Positions 14,937-23,993 of a stretch of 64,000 nucleotides of DNA are shown here, one piece after another. Where the stretch lies: assembly GCA_020636575.1 (NCBI GenBank), contig JACJXP010000001.1, forward strand, positions 806,001 through 870,000. Reading direction: 5' to 3'. The stretch is from Chitinophagales bacterium. Lineage in GTDB: Bacteria; Bacteroidota; Bacteroidia; Chitinophagales; Chitinophagaceae. Within the stretch, counting starts at the first letter, position 1. Each line of letters begins with the position of its first letter. The position numbers and the translations under genes were made by a program. The notes beneath the pieces were generated by a model that saw only the letters and a list, made by a program, of their open reading frames with translations, was not told the origin of the DNA and ran no database searches.

Positions 14937-16955
14937 TTAATAAGCCAACAGCTTTTCTATCATTTCGCTTAATCTACTTTTTGCAAGAAAATTTTGTTCC
15001 AACTCAATACTGAAAGGAACAGGGGTATCCAACGAAGCACACCGCATCACCGGTGCGTCGAGTATATCAAAACAATGTTCGGCTATCCAGGCTGCGATCT
15101 CACCACCAATGCCACCTACCAATGTGTCCTCATGCAATATCAATACTCTTCCTGTTCTTTGCACCGCTTCACGAATAGCAAAATAATCCATCGGTGCCAG
15201 GGTTCGCAGATCTAAAATATCAATGGATATCTCAGGATGTTCAGCTGCATAATCTTCTGCCCAATGCACCCCGCTGCCATAAGTGATGATAGAAACTTCA
15301 TCTCCTTCTCTTACATGCCTGGCCTTACCAATTTCTATTTCATAATATTCCTCAGGTACTGATCCGCTTACCGAACGATACAAGGCTTTATGTTCAAAAA
15401 ACACTACAGGGTTAGGATCATTGATAGCAGCGATCAATAATCCTTTTGCATCCATCGGAGTAGCCGGATATACTACTTTTAACCCCGGCACTTTGGTAAA
15501 CCATGCCTCATTACTCTGTGAATGAAAAGGCCCCGCACCCACCCCGGCACCTGTCGGCATCCGGATCACAACATCTGCATGTTGCCCCCAGCGATAATGA
15601 ATTTTTGCAAGATTGTTGACGATCTGGTTGAAACCCACTGAAACGAAATCAGCAAACTGCATTTCCACCATACTCTTATATCCTTCCAATGACAATCCTA
15701 ATGCAGTTCCTATAATAGCACTTTCGCATAATGGTGTATTTCTCACTCTCTCTTTACCAAACTCCTGCACAAACCCTTCCGTTATTTTAAAAGCCCCTCC
15801 GTATTCTGCAATATCCTGTCCCATTAGGATTAGGTTGGGATGTTGTTGCATGGATTGTTGAAGCCCTTCCTTGATAGCATCAATAAGCCGGGAGTCTTTA
15901 GCCGGCAGCCGGGAGTCATAAAAATTATTTGAATTATCAATAACCTTCACTCCTGATTCAGGACTTTTAACTCTCTGCTCAGCAAAAACATCCTCCAGTT
16001 CTTGCTCTGTATCCACTACAATTGGTTTCGTTTCAGATCCTATCGCCAGTTCGCTTTCTATTTTTTCTTTGAATTCATTGCGTATAGTTGCAATACTTTC
16101 TTCATTCAATACCCCGGCTGTTTTTAAATAGTTCTCGAAATTGACAATCGGATCGTTCTGTTCCCACAACTTAAAAAGATCCTGCGGTACATATTTCGTT
16201 CCGCTGGCTTCCTCATGTCCCCTCATCCTGAAAGTCATGCATTCAATCAGGTAAGGTTTCTGGTGTTTGATACAGAATTCCCTCACTCCTTTTATGGTAT
16301 CATGCACAGCTAAAATATTATTGCCATCGATCTGCACGCCTTCCATACCATAGCCTTTAGCACGGTCCACCAGGCTGATACACCTGTATTGTTCTTTCAC
16401 AGGTGTGCTTAATCCATATCCATTATTCTCAACCAGGAAAATTACCGGGAGATCCCATACAGCTGCGACATTCAGTGCCTCATGAAAATCTCCTTCACTT
16501 GTACCCCCTTCACCTGTAAAAGCCAAAGACACTTTTTGTTCTTTCCTGAGTTTGTATGCTAATGCAACACCATCTGCAATGGCAAGTTGCGGACCCAAAT
16601 GAGAGATCATACCACATATATGATGTGCCGCGGTGCCAAAATGAAAACTTCTTTCTCTCCCTTTACTATAACCTTCCTGTGCTCCCTGCCATTGCATAAA
16701 TAGTTTATGCAGTGGCATATTTCGGGTTGTAAAAACGCCCAGGTTGCGATGCAAAGGCATGATCCACTCATCATCCTCTAACGCTAATGTTGTCCCTACT
16801 GCAATAGCCTCCTGCCCGATGCCGCTGAACCACTTTGATATTTTTCCCTGGCGAAGTAATACCAGCATTTTTTCTTCGATCATTCTTGGCCACAGCAGGG
16901 AACGATAGAAGTGAACTAATTGTTCGTTGGAAAGTTCTTTTCGGTCAAAGGTCAT
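14937..16955 (-). CDS. 2-oxoacid dehydrogenase E1, fused alpha and beta subunits
   Basis: A thiamine-diphosphate enzyme of 672 residues that decarboxylates branched-chain 2-oxoacids or pyruvate and passes the acyl group to an E2 lipoyl protein. Residues 1 to about 320 are the alpha chain. It has the cofactor motif TGEGGTSEGDFHEALN (GEG in place of the usual GDG at 148-150) and ending ENNGYGLS at 176-183. Residues from about 345 are the beta chain, with GQDIAEYGGAFKITEGF, FADFVSVGFNQIVNN and MPTGAGVGAGPFHSQSNEAWF. The two are usually separate genes; the fused form is common in Bacteroidota. No E2 or E3 gene is nearby. Branched-chain substrate is more likely than pyruvate, but not certain. Confidence 0.92.
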   Translation of the reverse strand: MTFDRKELSNEQLVHFYRSLLWPRMIEEKMLVLLRQGKISKWFSGIGQEAIAVGTTLALEDDEWIMPLHRNLGVFTTRNMPLHKLFMQWQGAQEGYSKGRERSFHFGTAAHHICGMISHLGPQLAIADGVALAYKLRKEQKVSLAFTGEGGTSEGDFHEALNVAAVWDLPVIFLVENNGYGLSTPVKEQYRCISLVDRAKGYGMEGVQIDGNNILAVHDTIKGVREFCIKHQKPYLIECMTFRMRGHEEASGTKYVPQDLFKLWEQNDPIVNFENYLKTAGVLNEESIATIRNEFKEKIESELAIGSETKPIVVDTEQELEDVFAEQRVKSPESGVKVIDNSNNFYDSRLPAKDSRLIDAIKEGLQQSMQQHPNLILMGQDIAEYGGAFKITEGFVQEFGKERVRNTPLCESAIIGTALGLSLEGYKSMVEMQFADFVSVGFNQIVNNLAKIHYRWGQHADVVIRMPTGAGVGAGPFHSQSNEAWFTKVPGLKVVYPATPMDAKGLLIAAINDPNPVVFFEHKALYRSVSGSVPEEYYEIEIGKARHVREGDEVSIITYGSGVHWAEDYAAEHPEISIDILDLRTLAPMDYFAIREAVQRTGRVLILHEDTLVGGIGGEIAAWIAEHCFDILDAPVMRCASLDTPVPFSIELEQNFLAKSRLSEMIEKLLAY

Positions 16956-17009
16956 GGTGCGAATTTCCTTTATTCGGTCTGAATTAGCAAAGGAGTGTGT
17001 ATTATATAA

Positions 17010-17369
17010 TTATTCGCTCCGTTGTTTTCGCTGGCGGTCCTCCTCTTTGAACAGCATAGAAGTGATCAGGGTAAGCAGCAAGCTGAATAACAGGCCCCAC
17101 CCAAAACTGTCAATATCAAACCCTTTTACCCAGTCGCTGGCCAGTAGTACGATGATGGTATTTATGATAAAAAGAAAAAGGCCAAACGTAAATAAGGTTA
17201 ACGGGAGAGTAAAAAGAATAAGTAAGGGTCTGAGCAATGCATTCAATATACCCAGCACAATGGCAAACCAGATAGCCGTTCCGTAGCTATCTACATGCAC
17301 ACCGGTAAGCACTTGTGCTAATATAAAAGCAATAGCAGCGGAAACAAGAAGCCGCAGAATTAATTTCAT
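17010..17369 (-). CDS. Phage-holin-family (YvlD-like) four-helix membrane protein
   Basis: A 119-residue protein with four membrane helices. It has the signature of the Phage_holin_4_2 (PF04020) family: ILNALLRPLLILFTLPLTLFTFGLFLFIINTIIVLLAS followed by a second helix pair. Despite the family name these are widespread chromosomal proteins without phage context; none is present here. It is placed between an M16 peptidase gene (19 bases away) and the E1 gene (54 bases away), all on the minus strand. Function unknown. Confidence 0.88.
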   Translation of the reverse strand: MKLILRLLVSAAIAFILAQVLTGVHVDSYGTAIWFAIVLGILNALLRPLLILFTLPLTLFTFGLFLFIINTIIVLLASDWVKGFDIDSFGWGLLFSLLLTLITSMLFKEEDRQRKQRSE

Positions 17370-17388
17370 TTCTTAATTATTGCAATGA

Positions 17389-18690
17389 TCAGATCACTAC
17401 CAACTCGTAAAACTCATCCGGCTGCAGATATTTTTGTGCCAGTAATTGCAGTTCATCAGCCGTAATATTCCTGATCGTATTGATCGTTTCGTAAAAGTAT
17501 TGTTCTGAAAGATTGTTCAGGATAATGTTTTTCCAGCGGGCCATAATTTGAAAAGGGCCATCCAGGTCACCCAAAATACTTCCCATCATGTAGTTTCTTA
17601 CTAACATCAATTCATCTTCGCTCACAGGCTCCTCCCGCAATATTTTCATTTCCTTATAAACTTCTTCTATAGCCGCTTCACTCACATCTTTACCCGCTTC
17701 CGTACTGATCATCCATGCGGATTGTTCAATATGATTTTGCAGGTAACTATGAATACCATACGTATAACCTTTTTCTTCCCGGATATTACTCATTAGCCTT
17801 GAACCAAAATAACCTCCTAATACCACATTGAGTACCTGGGCTTTGGTAAAATCGGGGTGATGCCTGTTAGGAAAATGACGGGCCATTCTTATAGCTCCCT
17901 GTACTCCGTTCTCATCATTAGTGATGCGATATTTCTTCTGCAATGATGGCGTTGAAGAATGTTCGGGAATTTCAATACCCTGGCAATCCAGATCTCCAAA
18001 ATTTTTATTTAATAACGCTGCCAGGTCAGACGGCAACTTACCTGCCGCAAATATTACCCACTTTCCATGACGGTAATAACGATCATAAAAATCCACTAAT
18101 TCTTCCCTGTTCAACTTTTCAAAATCTTCCTCATGTGTATACTTGCCATAAGGATGTTGCTCTCCATATAGATAAGCATCGATCAACCTGCCGGCAACAA
18201 AATCATTTTTTTTCAGGTTCACTTTTAACCGTTGCAACATGTTTTGCTGATATACTGCTAATTCTTCAGCAGGTAAAACTGAGTCAGTTAAGATCTCCCT
18301 CACGACTGGCAACAGTTCCCTGATATGCTTTGAAAGCGTATGTAAAGTAACCGTAGCTGTTTCATTGTAACAGGCCCTGTTCAGGTAAGCGCCATGATAT
18401 TCAAAATGTTCATTGATCTGAAAAGCCGTTTTAGTACTGGTACCATTTCTTAATAAGAAATTGGTAGTGGCTGCCAGCAGGTTTTTATTCTCAAGACTGT
18501 TTCCTGCAAAAAATACCCATTCCAGCATCATTACTTCTTCTGCCCCTGCATCCACCGCATAAACAGGCACTCCGTTATCCAGAAAATATTTTTGGTAAGG
18601 TTTTAAATGAAGATCAAAGTGAACCGCATCTGCAACGGGAGGCGGTTGTTTTCGGTTAAGTTTTTCTGTTTTTTCGTTAGGGCTTATCAT
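17389..18690 (-). CDS. M16 family peptidase, probably non-catalytic subunit
   Basis: An insulinase-type protein of 433 residues. Where active members carry HxxEH, this one reads LLAATTNFLLRNGT, so the zinc site is missing. The C-terminal domain keeps the substrate-positioning Arg and Tyr in GSRLMSNIREEKGYTYGIHS. This is the usual pairing of an inactive partner with an active protease, encoded next door. I choose the ATG at 18690, whose first base is the last base of the upstream gene's stop (TGATG overlap), instead of a TTG one codon earlier. The overlap implies coupled translation and heterodimer formation. The protein lacks a signal peptide, so a cytoplasmic role is likely. Confidence 0.9.
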   Translation of the reverse strand: MISPNEKTEKLNRKQPPPVADAVHFDLHLKPYQKYFLDNGVPVYAVDAGAEEVMMLEWVFFAGNSLENKNLLAATTNFLLRNGTSTKTAFQINEHFEYHGAYLNRACYNETATVTLHTLSKHIRELLPVVREILTDSVLPAEELAVYQQNMLQRLKVNLKKNDFVAGRLIDAYLYGEQHPYGKYTHEEDFEKLNREELVDFYDRYYRHGKWVIFAAGKLPSDLAALLNKNFGDLDCQGIEIPEHSSTPSLQKKYRITNDENGVQGAIRMARHFPNRHHPDFTKAQVLNVVLGGYFGSRLMSNIREEKGYTYGIHSYLQNHIEQSAWMISTEAGKDVSEAAIEEVYKEMKILREEPVSEDELMLVRNYMMGSILGDLDGPFQIMARWKNIILNNLSEQYFYETINTIRNITADELQLLAQKYLQPDEFYELVVI

Positions 18691-19928
18691 CAATTCCGGG
18701 ATAGGTAATAAATAGTATGTGAATTTTCTTTTTTGAAGATATTCCTGCTTTCCTCTAAAACATCCTCAGTGGTAACTGTGGCATACTTATCAAGTTCAAA
18801 GTTCATCCAGGAAGCATCACCCAAGGTTTCATAATAAGCAAGACTGGCAGCCCGGCTCATGATGCTCATATCTTCAAAAGCAATAAGACTTTCTGTTTTA
18901 TTCTTTACTTTCTGTAATTCTATTTCTAATATGGGTTCCTGTTGTAACTCATCCAATACATTCTCAATTTCTTTTTCCGCAGTTTCCGGTTTCACCCCTT
19001 TTACAATTTTTCCTTCAATTGCCAATAGTCCGTTATCAGTACTTCCAAAATGGTAACATTCTATACCACTAAAGAGTTTTTTCTCTTTTACCAGTTTCTG
19101 GTATAACCTTGATGATCCTCCTCCGCTTAAAATATCAGAAAGCAGATCAGTTATATAGTACTTTCTATCCAACCGTGATGCCATGTGCCAGGTCTTATAA
19201 ATAGCATTGACAGGAACAGTTGCTTCAATTACCAGTCGGTTTTCTTCCTGTTGCTCTGGTTCCGGTGTAAGATTTCGGTTATATTTTTCTCCTGCATCTA
19301 TATTCCCAAACCACTTGTCTGCAAGTTCCCTGACCCTTTCCACAGTAATATTTCCTGCTACAACCAGTACAGCATTTTCGGGGCGGTAATGTTTGAAGAA
19401 GAATTGTTGTACATCCTCAAGTTTTGCATTCTCTATATGTGATAATTCTTTGCCAATAGTCATCCAGCGATACGGATGTGTTGTATAAGCCAGTTCTCTC
19501 ATCCTATGCCAGGCATCTCCATAAGGTTTGTTAAGGTAATGTTCCTTGAATTCTTCAACAACCACTTTTCGCTGTACTTCCAGGCTTTTTTTACTAAATG
19601 CCAATGATAACATCCGGTCGCTTTCCAGCCAGAATGCCGTTTCAAGATTTTGAGCCGGTAACTGAATATAGTAATTGGTGATATCGTTAGTGGTGTATGC
19701 GTTATTCTCTCCACCAGCCCTTTGCAGGGGCTCATCATAGTTAGGAATATTAACTGAACCACCAAACATAAGGTGCTCAAACAAATGAGCAAAGCCGGTC
19801 TTTTCGGGATTTTCATCCCTGGCGCCTACATCATACATTACATTAACCACTGCCATGGGAGTGCTGCTATCCTGGTGAACGATCACCCGGAGACCGTTGG
19901 ATAAGGTAAACTTTTCAAACTGTATCAT
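18690..19928 (-). CDS. M16 family zinc metallopeptidase, active subunit
   Basis: An insulinase/processing-peptidase-type protein of 412 residues with the zinc motif HLFEH (His48, Glu51, His52) in FAHLFEHLMFGG. The third ligand lies near Glu125/126 in QRKVVVEEFKEHY. The second domain carries the GGGSSRLYQKLVKEKKLFSGIECY region. Such enzymes degrade short peptides inside a closed chamber formed with a partner, here the overlapping downstream gene. There is no signal peptide. The gene is preceded by an 80-base gap after the aspartyl protease. Confidence 0.93.
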   Translation of the reverse strand: MIQFEKFTLSNGLRVIVHQDSSTPMAVVNVMYDVGARDENPEKTGFAHLFEHLMFGGSVNIPNYDEPLQRAGGENNAYTTNDITNYYIQLPAQNLETAFWLESDRMLSLAFSKKSLEVQRKVVVEEFKEHYLNKPYGDAWHRMRELAYTTHPYRWMTIGKELSHIENAKLEDVQQFFFKHYRPENAVLVVAGNITVERVRELADKWFGNIDAGEKYNRNLTPEPEQQEENRLVIEATVPVNAIYKTWHMASRLDRKYYITDLLSDILSGGGSSRLYQKLVKEKKLFSGIECYHFGSTDNGLLAIEGKIVKGVKPETAEKEIENVLDELQQEPILEIELQKVKNKTESLIAFEDMSIMSRAASLAYYETLGDASWMNFELDKYATVTTEDVLEESRNIFKKENSHTIYYLSRN

Positions 19929-20008
19929 AATGCTAAAAAGCCGGAAAAGGCATTGAATAAGAAACTTCTCCGTAGACTGTAAAATTATTGAAAATAGGCC
20001 TGATACCC

Positions 20009-21208
20009 TTACTTCAAGATATTTTTAACTTTAAACTCAGTTCTGATGATCTCACCATTTCTTTTTAAGAGCAGCTGGACTTTCCCCAATGTATTCTGAA
20101 GCTCCCTTTTATACCTGTCAAGATTCTGAGAAAGATCCCTGTTAACAGCAATAACAATATCTCCTTCCTTTACTCCGGCCTCTTCTGCCGGCGATCCTTT
20201 GGCCACATCCCCGGCTACAATCAATCCCTCTATATAATAAAGCTCAAGCCCCGAATAGGAGTAATCAAAAAAATCCCGCATATGTGTATTGGGGAGCAGG
20301 TATATGTCTCCCTGGGCATAGTTGAGGGTAACATTGAATCTTCGCAAAAGCTCATTACCCAAAATACCGCTCATATAAGGATAAGAAGTAACGTTGTATT
20401 CATCATCAAAAACATATACCGGTACTCTTTTGAAACGGTAGGGGCCGATCTTAACCTCTTTGATGACTCTTAATTGCATGTCTATTTTACCACCAAGTCC
20501 TTCTCCTTCCTTTGTATATGCTTTCGTTTTTTTATTGAGAAAGAAACTGTCTTCTACAAAATCCTTTGTCAGCATCATACATAACCCGGCACCCATATCA
20601 AATAAAAAATTTGACCGTAATGTAGCAGCATCTCTTACATCTATCGGTTGTACTACAAGGGTGGTCATATATGGTTTTAAAAGATAACCGCCCCTGGGAT
20701 AACGGATAGAACCATTACTGGCAATGGTGATCCGCATTCTGTCGTAATTCACTTTTACAATATAACGGCTAAGCATACCATACCCGATAATACCATCTAC
20801 CCTTACTCCATAAACAGCCAGTAAAATGGAATAATCATTGATATGAAAATTAAGACTGTCAATAGATAACCCCGGGAAATGCAGGGTACGGTTATACAGA
20901 AAACTCACTCTTTTGATCCCTGCAATGCCTTTGATCGTTCTGTCGCTGGGTTCTGGCTGCAGATTCAGGTAGTCTGCCGTGGTTGAGTCAAGTGATATCC
21001 CGCTGCTTCCCGTATCCAGGATAAAATTCAATGTATCGGGAAAACTGTCTAATAGAGCCCTGACAATTACAATACCACCCGTAAGCTGTGTAAATGGGAT
21101 AGTTGTCAGATCTATTGAAGGAGGATCAACAAATTCTTCCTGAGCTTTAATTTCCATGAAAGAAAAACTCAGGACCAGGCCTATTATGGTGGTGGTGATT
21201 TTTTTCAT
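20009..21208 (-). CDS. Exported aspartyl protease-like protein with C-terminal PDZ domain
   Basis: A 399-residue protein, counting from the ATG at 21208 that gives a clean signal peptide (MKKITTTIIGLVLSFSFMEI, cleavage near KAQ). A 20-codon upstream extension reads poorly. Two retropepsin-like halves are visible: ILDTGSSGISLDS with Asp65, GIIGYGML after it, and a second half with FLFDMGAGLCMML, where DMG replaces DTG. The C-terminal quarter is a PDZ domain (VAGDVAKGSPAEEAGVKEGDIVIAVN). This aspartyl-plus-PDZ arrangement is common in Bacteroidota periplasmic proteins of unknown substrate. If the enzyme works as a bilobal protease, the altered second motif still keeps the catalytic Asp. Confidence 0.88.
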   Translation of the reverse strand: MKKITTTIIGLVLSFSFMEIKAQEEFVDPPSIDLTTIPFTQLTGGIVIVRALLDSFPDTLNFILDTGSSGISLDSTTADYLNLQPEPSDRTIKGIAGIKRVSFLYNRTLHFPGLSIDSLNFHINDYSILLAVYGVRVDGIIGYGMLSRYIVKVNYDRMRITIASNGSIRYPRGGYLLKPYMTTLVVQPIDVRDAATLRSNFLFDMGAGLCMMLTKDFVEDSFFLNKKTKAYTKEGEGLGGKIDMQLRVIKEVKIGPYRFKRVPVYVFDDEYNVTSYPYMSGILGNELLRRFNVTLNYAQGDIYLLPNTHMRDFFDYSYSGLELYYIEGLIVAGDVAKGSPAEEAGVKEGDIVIAVNRDLSQNLDRYKRELQNTLGKVQLLLKRNGEIIRTEFKVKNILK

Positions 21209-21347
21209 ACAGCGTTGAACAACAATCAATCCCATGAAAAGACAACTGTAACGGTTAAAAAGATGCAACCTGCTTTCCCATTCAAATAAATATAACCCTT
21301 CCCATAACCAACAACAAACCGTTTATCCTCATTTCTTTTTACCCCTT

Positions 21348-21355
21348 TACCTTTG
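21348..21355 (+). promoter_or_regulatory. TAnnTTTG -7 box of mqnC, possibly leaderless
   Basis: TACCTTTG is an exact match to the Bacteroidota -7 consensus. Only four bases separate it from the ATG, so transcription would begin at or next to the start codon. I see no clear TTG/TTTG -33 element at the expected distance. Confidence 0.5.
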
Positions 21356-21359
21356 CGAA

Positions 21360-22481
21360 ATGGCAAATGACCTATATAGCAAAGCTCTCAATATGGAGTT
21401 TCTTACTGTCGGGGAAGGAGTGGAGCTTTTTCATAATGCCCCGCTTGCCGACCTGATGTATATCGCAGATGAATTACGAAAAAAGCAGGTGCCACACGGA
21501 AAAGTAACATGGCAAATCGATCGTAATGTAAATACAACCAATGTATGCATTGCAAATTGTAAATTTTGCAATTTTTACAGGATACCCGGCCATTCCGAAG
21601 CCTATATTACTGATATGCCTGTTTACAGAAAAAAAATTGAAGAAACATTGAACTGGGGTGGCGATCAGCTTTTATTACAAGGAGGCCATCACCCGGAACT
21701 TGGGTTACAATTTTACATAGATACATTCCGTGCTATCAAAGCTGAATTCCCGACGATCAGGCTCCATGCATTAGGCCCTCCCGAAGTAGCACACATTACC
21801 AAATTGGAAAAAAGTACACACCAGGAAGTGCTAAGTGCCTTAAAGGAGGCCGGGCTGGATTCTCTTCCGGGTGCCGGCGCTGAGATACTGATCGATAGAG
21901 TAAGAAGGCTGATCAGCAAAGGAAAATGCGGTGCACAGGAATGGCTGGATATTATGCATGAAGCTCATAAGCTTAATATTACCACTTCTGCCACCATGAT
22001 GTTTGGTCATGTAGAAACTATTGAAGAACGTTTTGAGCACCTGGTAAAAATAAGAGAGGTACAAAGCCGAAAACCTGCCGATGCAAAGGGATTCCTGGCT
22101 TTTATACCATGGACCTTCCAGGATGTGGATACCTTATTAGCTAAAATAAGGGGTGTTCATAATCTTACTACGCCAGAAGAATATATTCGCATGATAGCCC
22201 TTAGCCGGATCATGCTGCCTAATATTAAAAATATCCAGGCCAGCTGGCTTACTGTTGGAAAACAAACAGCACAACTTTGTTTGCATGCAGGTGCCAATGA
22301 TTTTGGCAGCATTATGCTGGAAGAAAATGTGGTAAGTGCTGCAGGTGCCCCACACCGGTTTACTTATAAAAGTATACAGGAAGCTATCCAGGAAGCTGGT
22401 TTTGAAGCACAATTGCGAAACCAGCAATATGAATGGAGAGAAATACCTGATTCCATTCAAGAACAGGTGATCAATTACTGA
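21360..22481 (+). CDS. mqnC: Cyclic dehypoxanthinyl futalosine synthase (radical SAM)
   Basis: A radical-SAM enzyme of 373 residues for menaquinone synthesis through the futalosine route: it cyclises dehypoxanthine futalosine. The iron-sulfur motif CxxxCxxC is at Cys63, Cys67 and Cys70 (CIANCKFCNFYR), preceded by the DRNVNTTN element typical of MqnC rather than MqnE. LLQGGHHPELGLQFY, LPGAGAEIL and MMFGHVETIEER follow, and AAGAPHRFT is near the C terminus. The rest of the pathway is not in the window. It is transcribed divergently from the aspartyl protease and followed 20 bases later by a DUF3817 gene. Confidence 0.88.
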   Translation: MANDLYSKALNMEFLTVGEGVELFHNAPLADLMYIADELRKKQVPHGKVTWQIDRNVNTTNVCIANCKFCNFYRIPGHSEAYITDMPVYRKKIEETLNWGGDQLLLQGGHHPELGLQFYIDTFRAIKAEFPTIRLHALGPPEVAHITKLEKSTHQEVLSALKEAGLDSLPGAGAEILIDRVRRLISKGKCGAQEWLDIMHEAHKLNITTSATMMFGHVETIEERFEHLVKIREVQSRKPADAKGFLAFIPWTFQDVDTLLAKIRGVHNLTTPEEYIRMIALSRIMLPNIKNIQASWLTVGKQTAQLCLHAGANDFGSIMLEENVVSAAGAPHRFTYKSIQEAIQEAGFEAQLRNQQYEWREIPDSIQEQVINY

Positions 22482-22501
22482 TTTTATAATTCAACATAAT
22501 A

Positions 22502-22819
22502 ATGAAAAAGACTTTTAGCTGGTTCAGGAAAATTGCAATTGCAGAAGGCATCTCATTTATAGTACTCTTATTCATTGCCATGCCTCTGAAATATTTTGCC
22601 GCTTTGCCGATAGCCGTTACTGTTGCAGGTGGAATACACGGACTGTTATTTATTGCTTATGTTATCCTGGCAAGAGAAGTAAAGACTGAATACAAAAAAG
22701 ATTTTAACTGGCTTGTAAAAGCAGGGTTGGCATCTGTTATTCCTTTTGGTACATTTTATATGGACAAGCAATGGAAAAAAGAAGAGTCTGAAACTAAAAT
22801 GCCGGATACAAACCAATAA
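22502..22819 (+). CDS. DUF3817 small membrane protein
   Basis: A 105-residue protein with three hydrophobic helices, starting FRKIAIAEGISFIVLLFIAMPLKYF and containing GGIHGLLFIAYVIL, both typical of DUF3817 proteins. The tail is charged. It starts 20 bases after mqnC, so co-transcription is likely, but the family function is not known to me. Confidence 0.87.
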   Translation: MKKTFSWFRKIAIAEGISFIVLLFIAMPLKYFAALPIAVTVAGGIHGLLFIAYVILAREVKTEYKKDFNWLVKAGLASVIPFGTFYMDKQWKKEESETKMPDTNQ

Positions 22820-22827
22820 GAGGTGTT

Positions 22828-22864
22828 CACAAATTAATTCTATTCGGATTCCGAATAATTTGTG
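22828..22864. terminator. Interrupted dyad between convergent genes, candidate two-way terminator
   Basis: CACAAATT at 22828-22835 pairs with AATTTGTG at 22857-22864. Inside it ATTCGGA at 22842-22848 pairs with TCCGAAT at 22850-22856, with a six-base bulge on one side. It covers the stop codon and last codons of nagA and faces the end of the DUF3817 gene. There is no long T run, so terminator function is inference. Confidence 0.4.
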
Positions 22865-23967
22865 CTTGTTATGCTTAATCCGTTATCCACTACTACAATA
22901 TCAGCATTATAGCCCGGGGCTATGCGCCCCATAATTCTATCCATTTTTATTACTTGTGCCGGGTAAAGGCTGCACATCCGTAATGCTTCGCTCAATTCTA
23001 TGCCAACATACTCAACCAGGTTCTTCAATGCTTTTTCCATTGTAAGGGCAGAGCCACTAAGAATACCCGACGCTTCATATTTATCCCCTGCTAACTGATG
23101 CGGATAAAATCCATCAATGGTTTCAGTTACCCCATCTGTAATTGCAAATAATCTTTTTCCCATCACTTTTTTTGCAATACTTATCGCTGCATAACTTACA
23201 TGATGTCCATCCGGAATAATACTTGCCATTACTGAAGCATCATCCAGCGTTGCTCCTGTTAAGCCTGGTTGTCGGTGCTGTAACGGACTCATCGCATTGT
23301 ATAAATGTGTGACGGCAGTTATACCATTTGCAAAACCGGTTTTTGCCTGCTCATATGTTGCATTACTATGCCCTGCTGAAATAATTATATTATCGGATAG
23401 TATTCTATCAATAATTTCTTTATCACATTGCTCCGGTGCCAGTGTTATTATTTTTATCACCCCTTTACCATAACTTAACAACTCGTCTACTTCTTTTAAA
23501 GATGGTGAATGAATCAATGATTCAATATGTGCTCCTCTCTTTGCCGGGTTTATCCATGGCCCTTCAATATGTAAACCCAGAATACCTTTCCCATTTCCAT
23601 TCCAATAATCTCTTATTGCATCTATGCATTTGTAAAAAACATCAATCGTATTTGTAGCCACAGTCGGCATACAATAAGCCGTGCCTGCTTTTCTACCATA
23701 TGCATTTAGTTTTACCAATGAATCGGTTTCGGGATAAACCGCTAAGAGCTTTCCAGATGCGCCATATATCTGTAAGTCGATAAAGGCAGGAGCCAGCATA
23801 CAATTATCAAACACATCAGTTGCTATAGAGGAAGGGAGAGAGCCTACAGGTACCAATTCTTTTATCTTACCGCCTTCTGTAATTATTGCATGGCCGCTTA
23901 TCCAGTTTTCACCTGTAAAAATTTTATTTGCTATATATGCTTTTAAAGCAGAAGCCATTTTTTCCAA
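22840..23967 (-). CDS. nagA: N-acetylglucosamine-6-phosphate deacetylase
   Basis: A cytoplasmic amidohydrolase of 375 residues that converts GlcNAc-6-phosphate to glucosamine-6-phosphate. Metal and substrate residues are in place: Glu135 in GLHIEGPW, His200 in SAGHSNAT, His221 in VTHLYNAMSP and catalytic Asp278 in ITDGV. The first metal motif reads DLQIYG (Gln instead of His-x-His), as in single-metal enzymes of the E. coli type. Translation may start at the first ATG or three codons later. The C terminus has a short SESE tail encoded within the dyad described above. The next gene upstream on the same strand encodes an exported glucosaminidase-like protein, which could supply amino-sugar substrate. 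Confidence 0.92.
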   Translation of the reverse strand: MEKMASALKAYIANKIFTGENWISGHAIITEGGKIKELVPVGSLPSSIATDVFDNCMLAPAFIDLQIYGASGKLLAVYPETDSLVKLNAYGRKAGTAYCMPTVATNTIDVFYKCIDAIRDYWNGNGKGILGLHIEGPWINPAKRGAHIESLIHSPSLKEVDELLSYGKGVIKIITLAPEQCDKEIIDRILSDNIIISAGHSNATYEQAKTGFANGITAVTHLYNAMSPLQHRQPGLTGATLDDASVMASIIPDGHHVSYAAISIAKKVMGKRLFAITDGVTETIDGFYPHQLAGDKYEASGILSGSALTMEKALKNLVEYVGIELSEALRMCSLYPAQVIKMDRIMGRIAPGYNADIVVVDNGLSITSTNYSESE

Positions 23968-23993
23968 GAAGAAGATGCAATATATTTATCCTG

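Noticed and set aside
17010..17369. Prophage remnant suggested by the holin-family protein
   Set aside because: The family is common on bacterial chromosomes, and no other phage-like gene, integrase or attachment repeat is present nearby.
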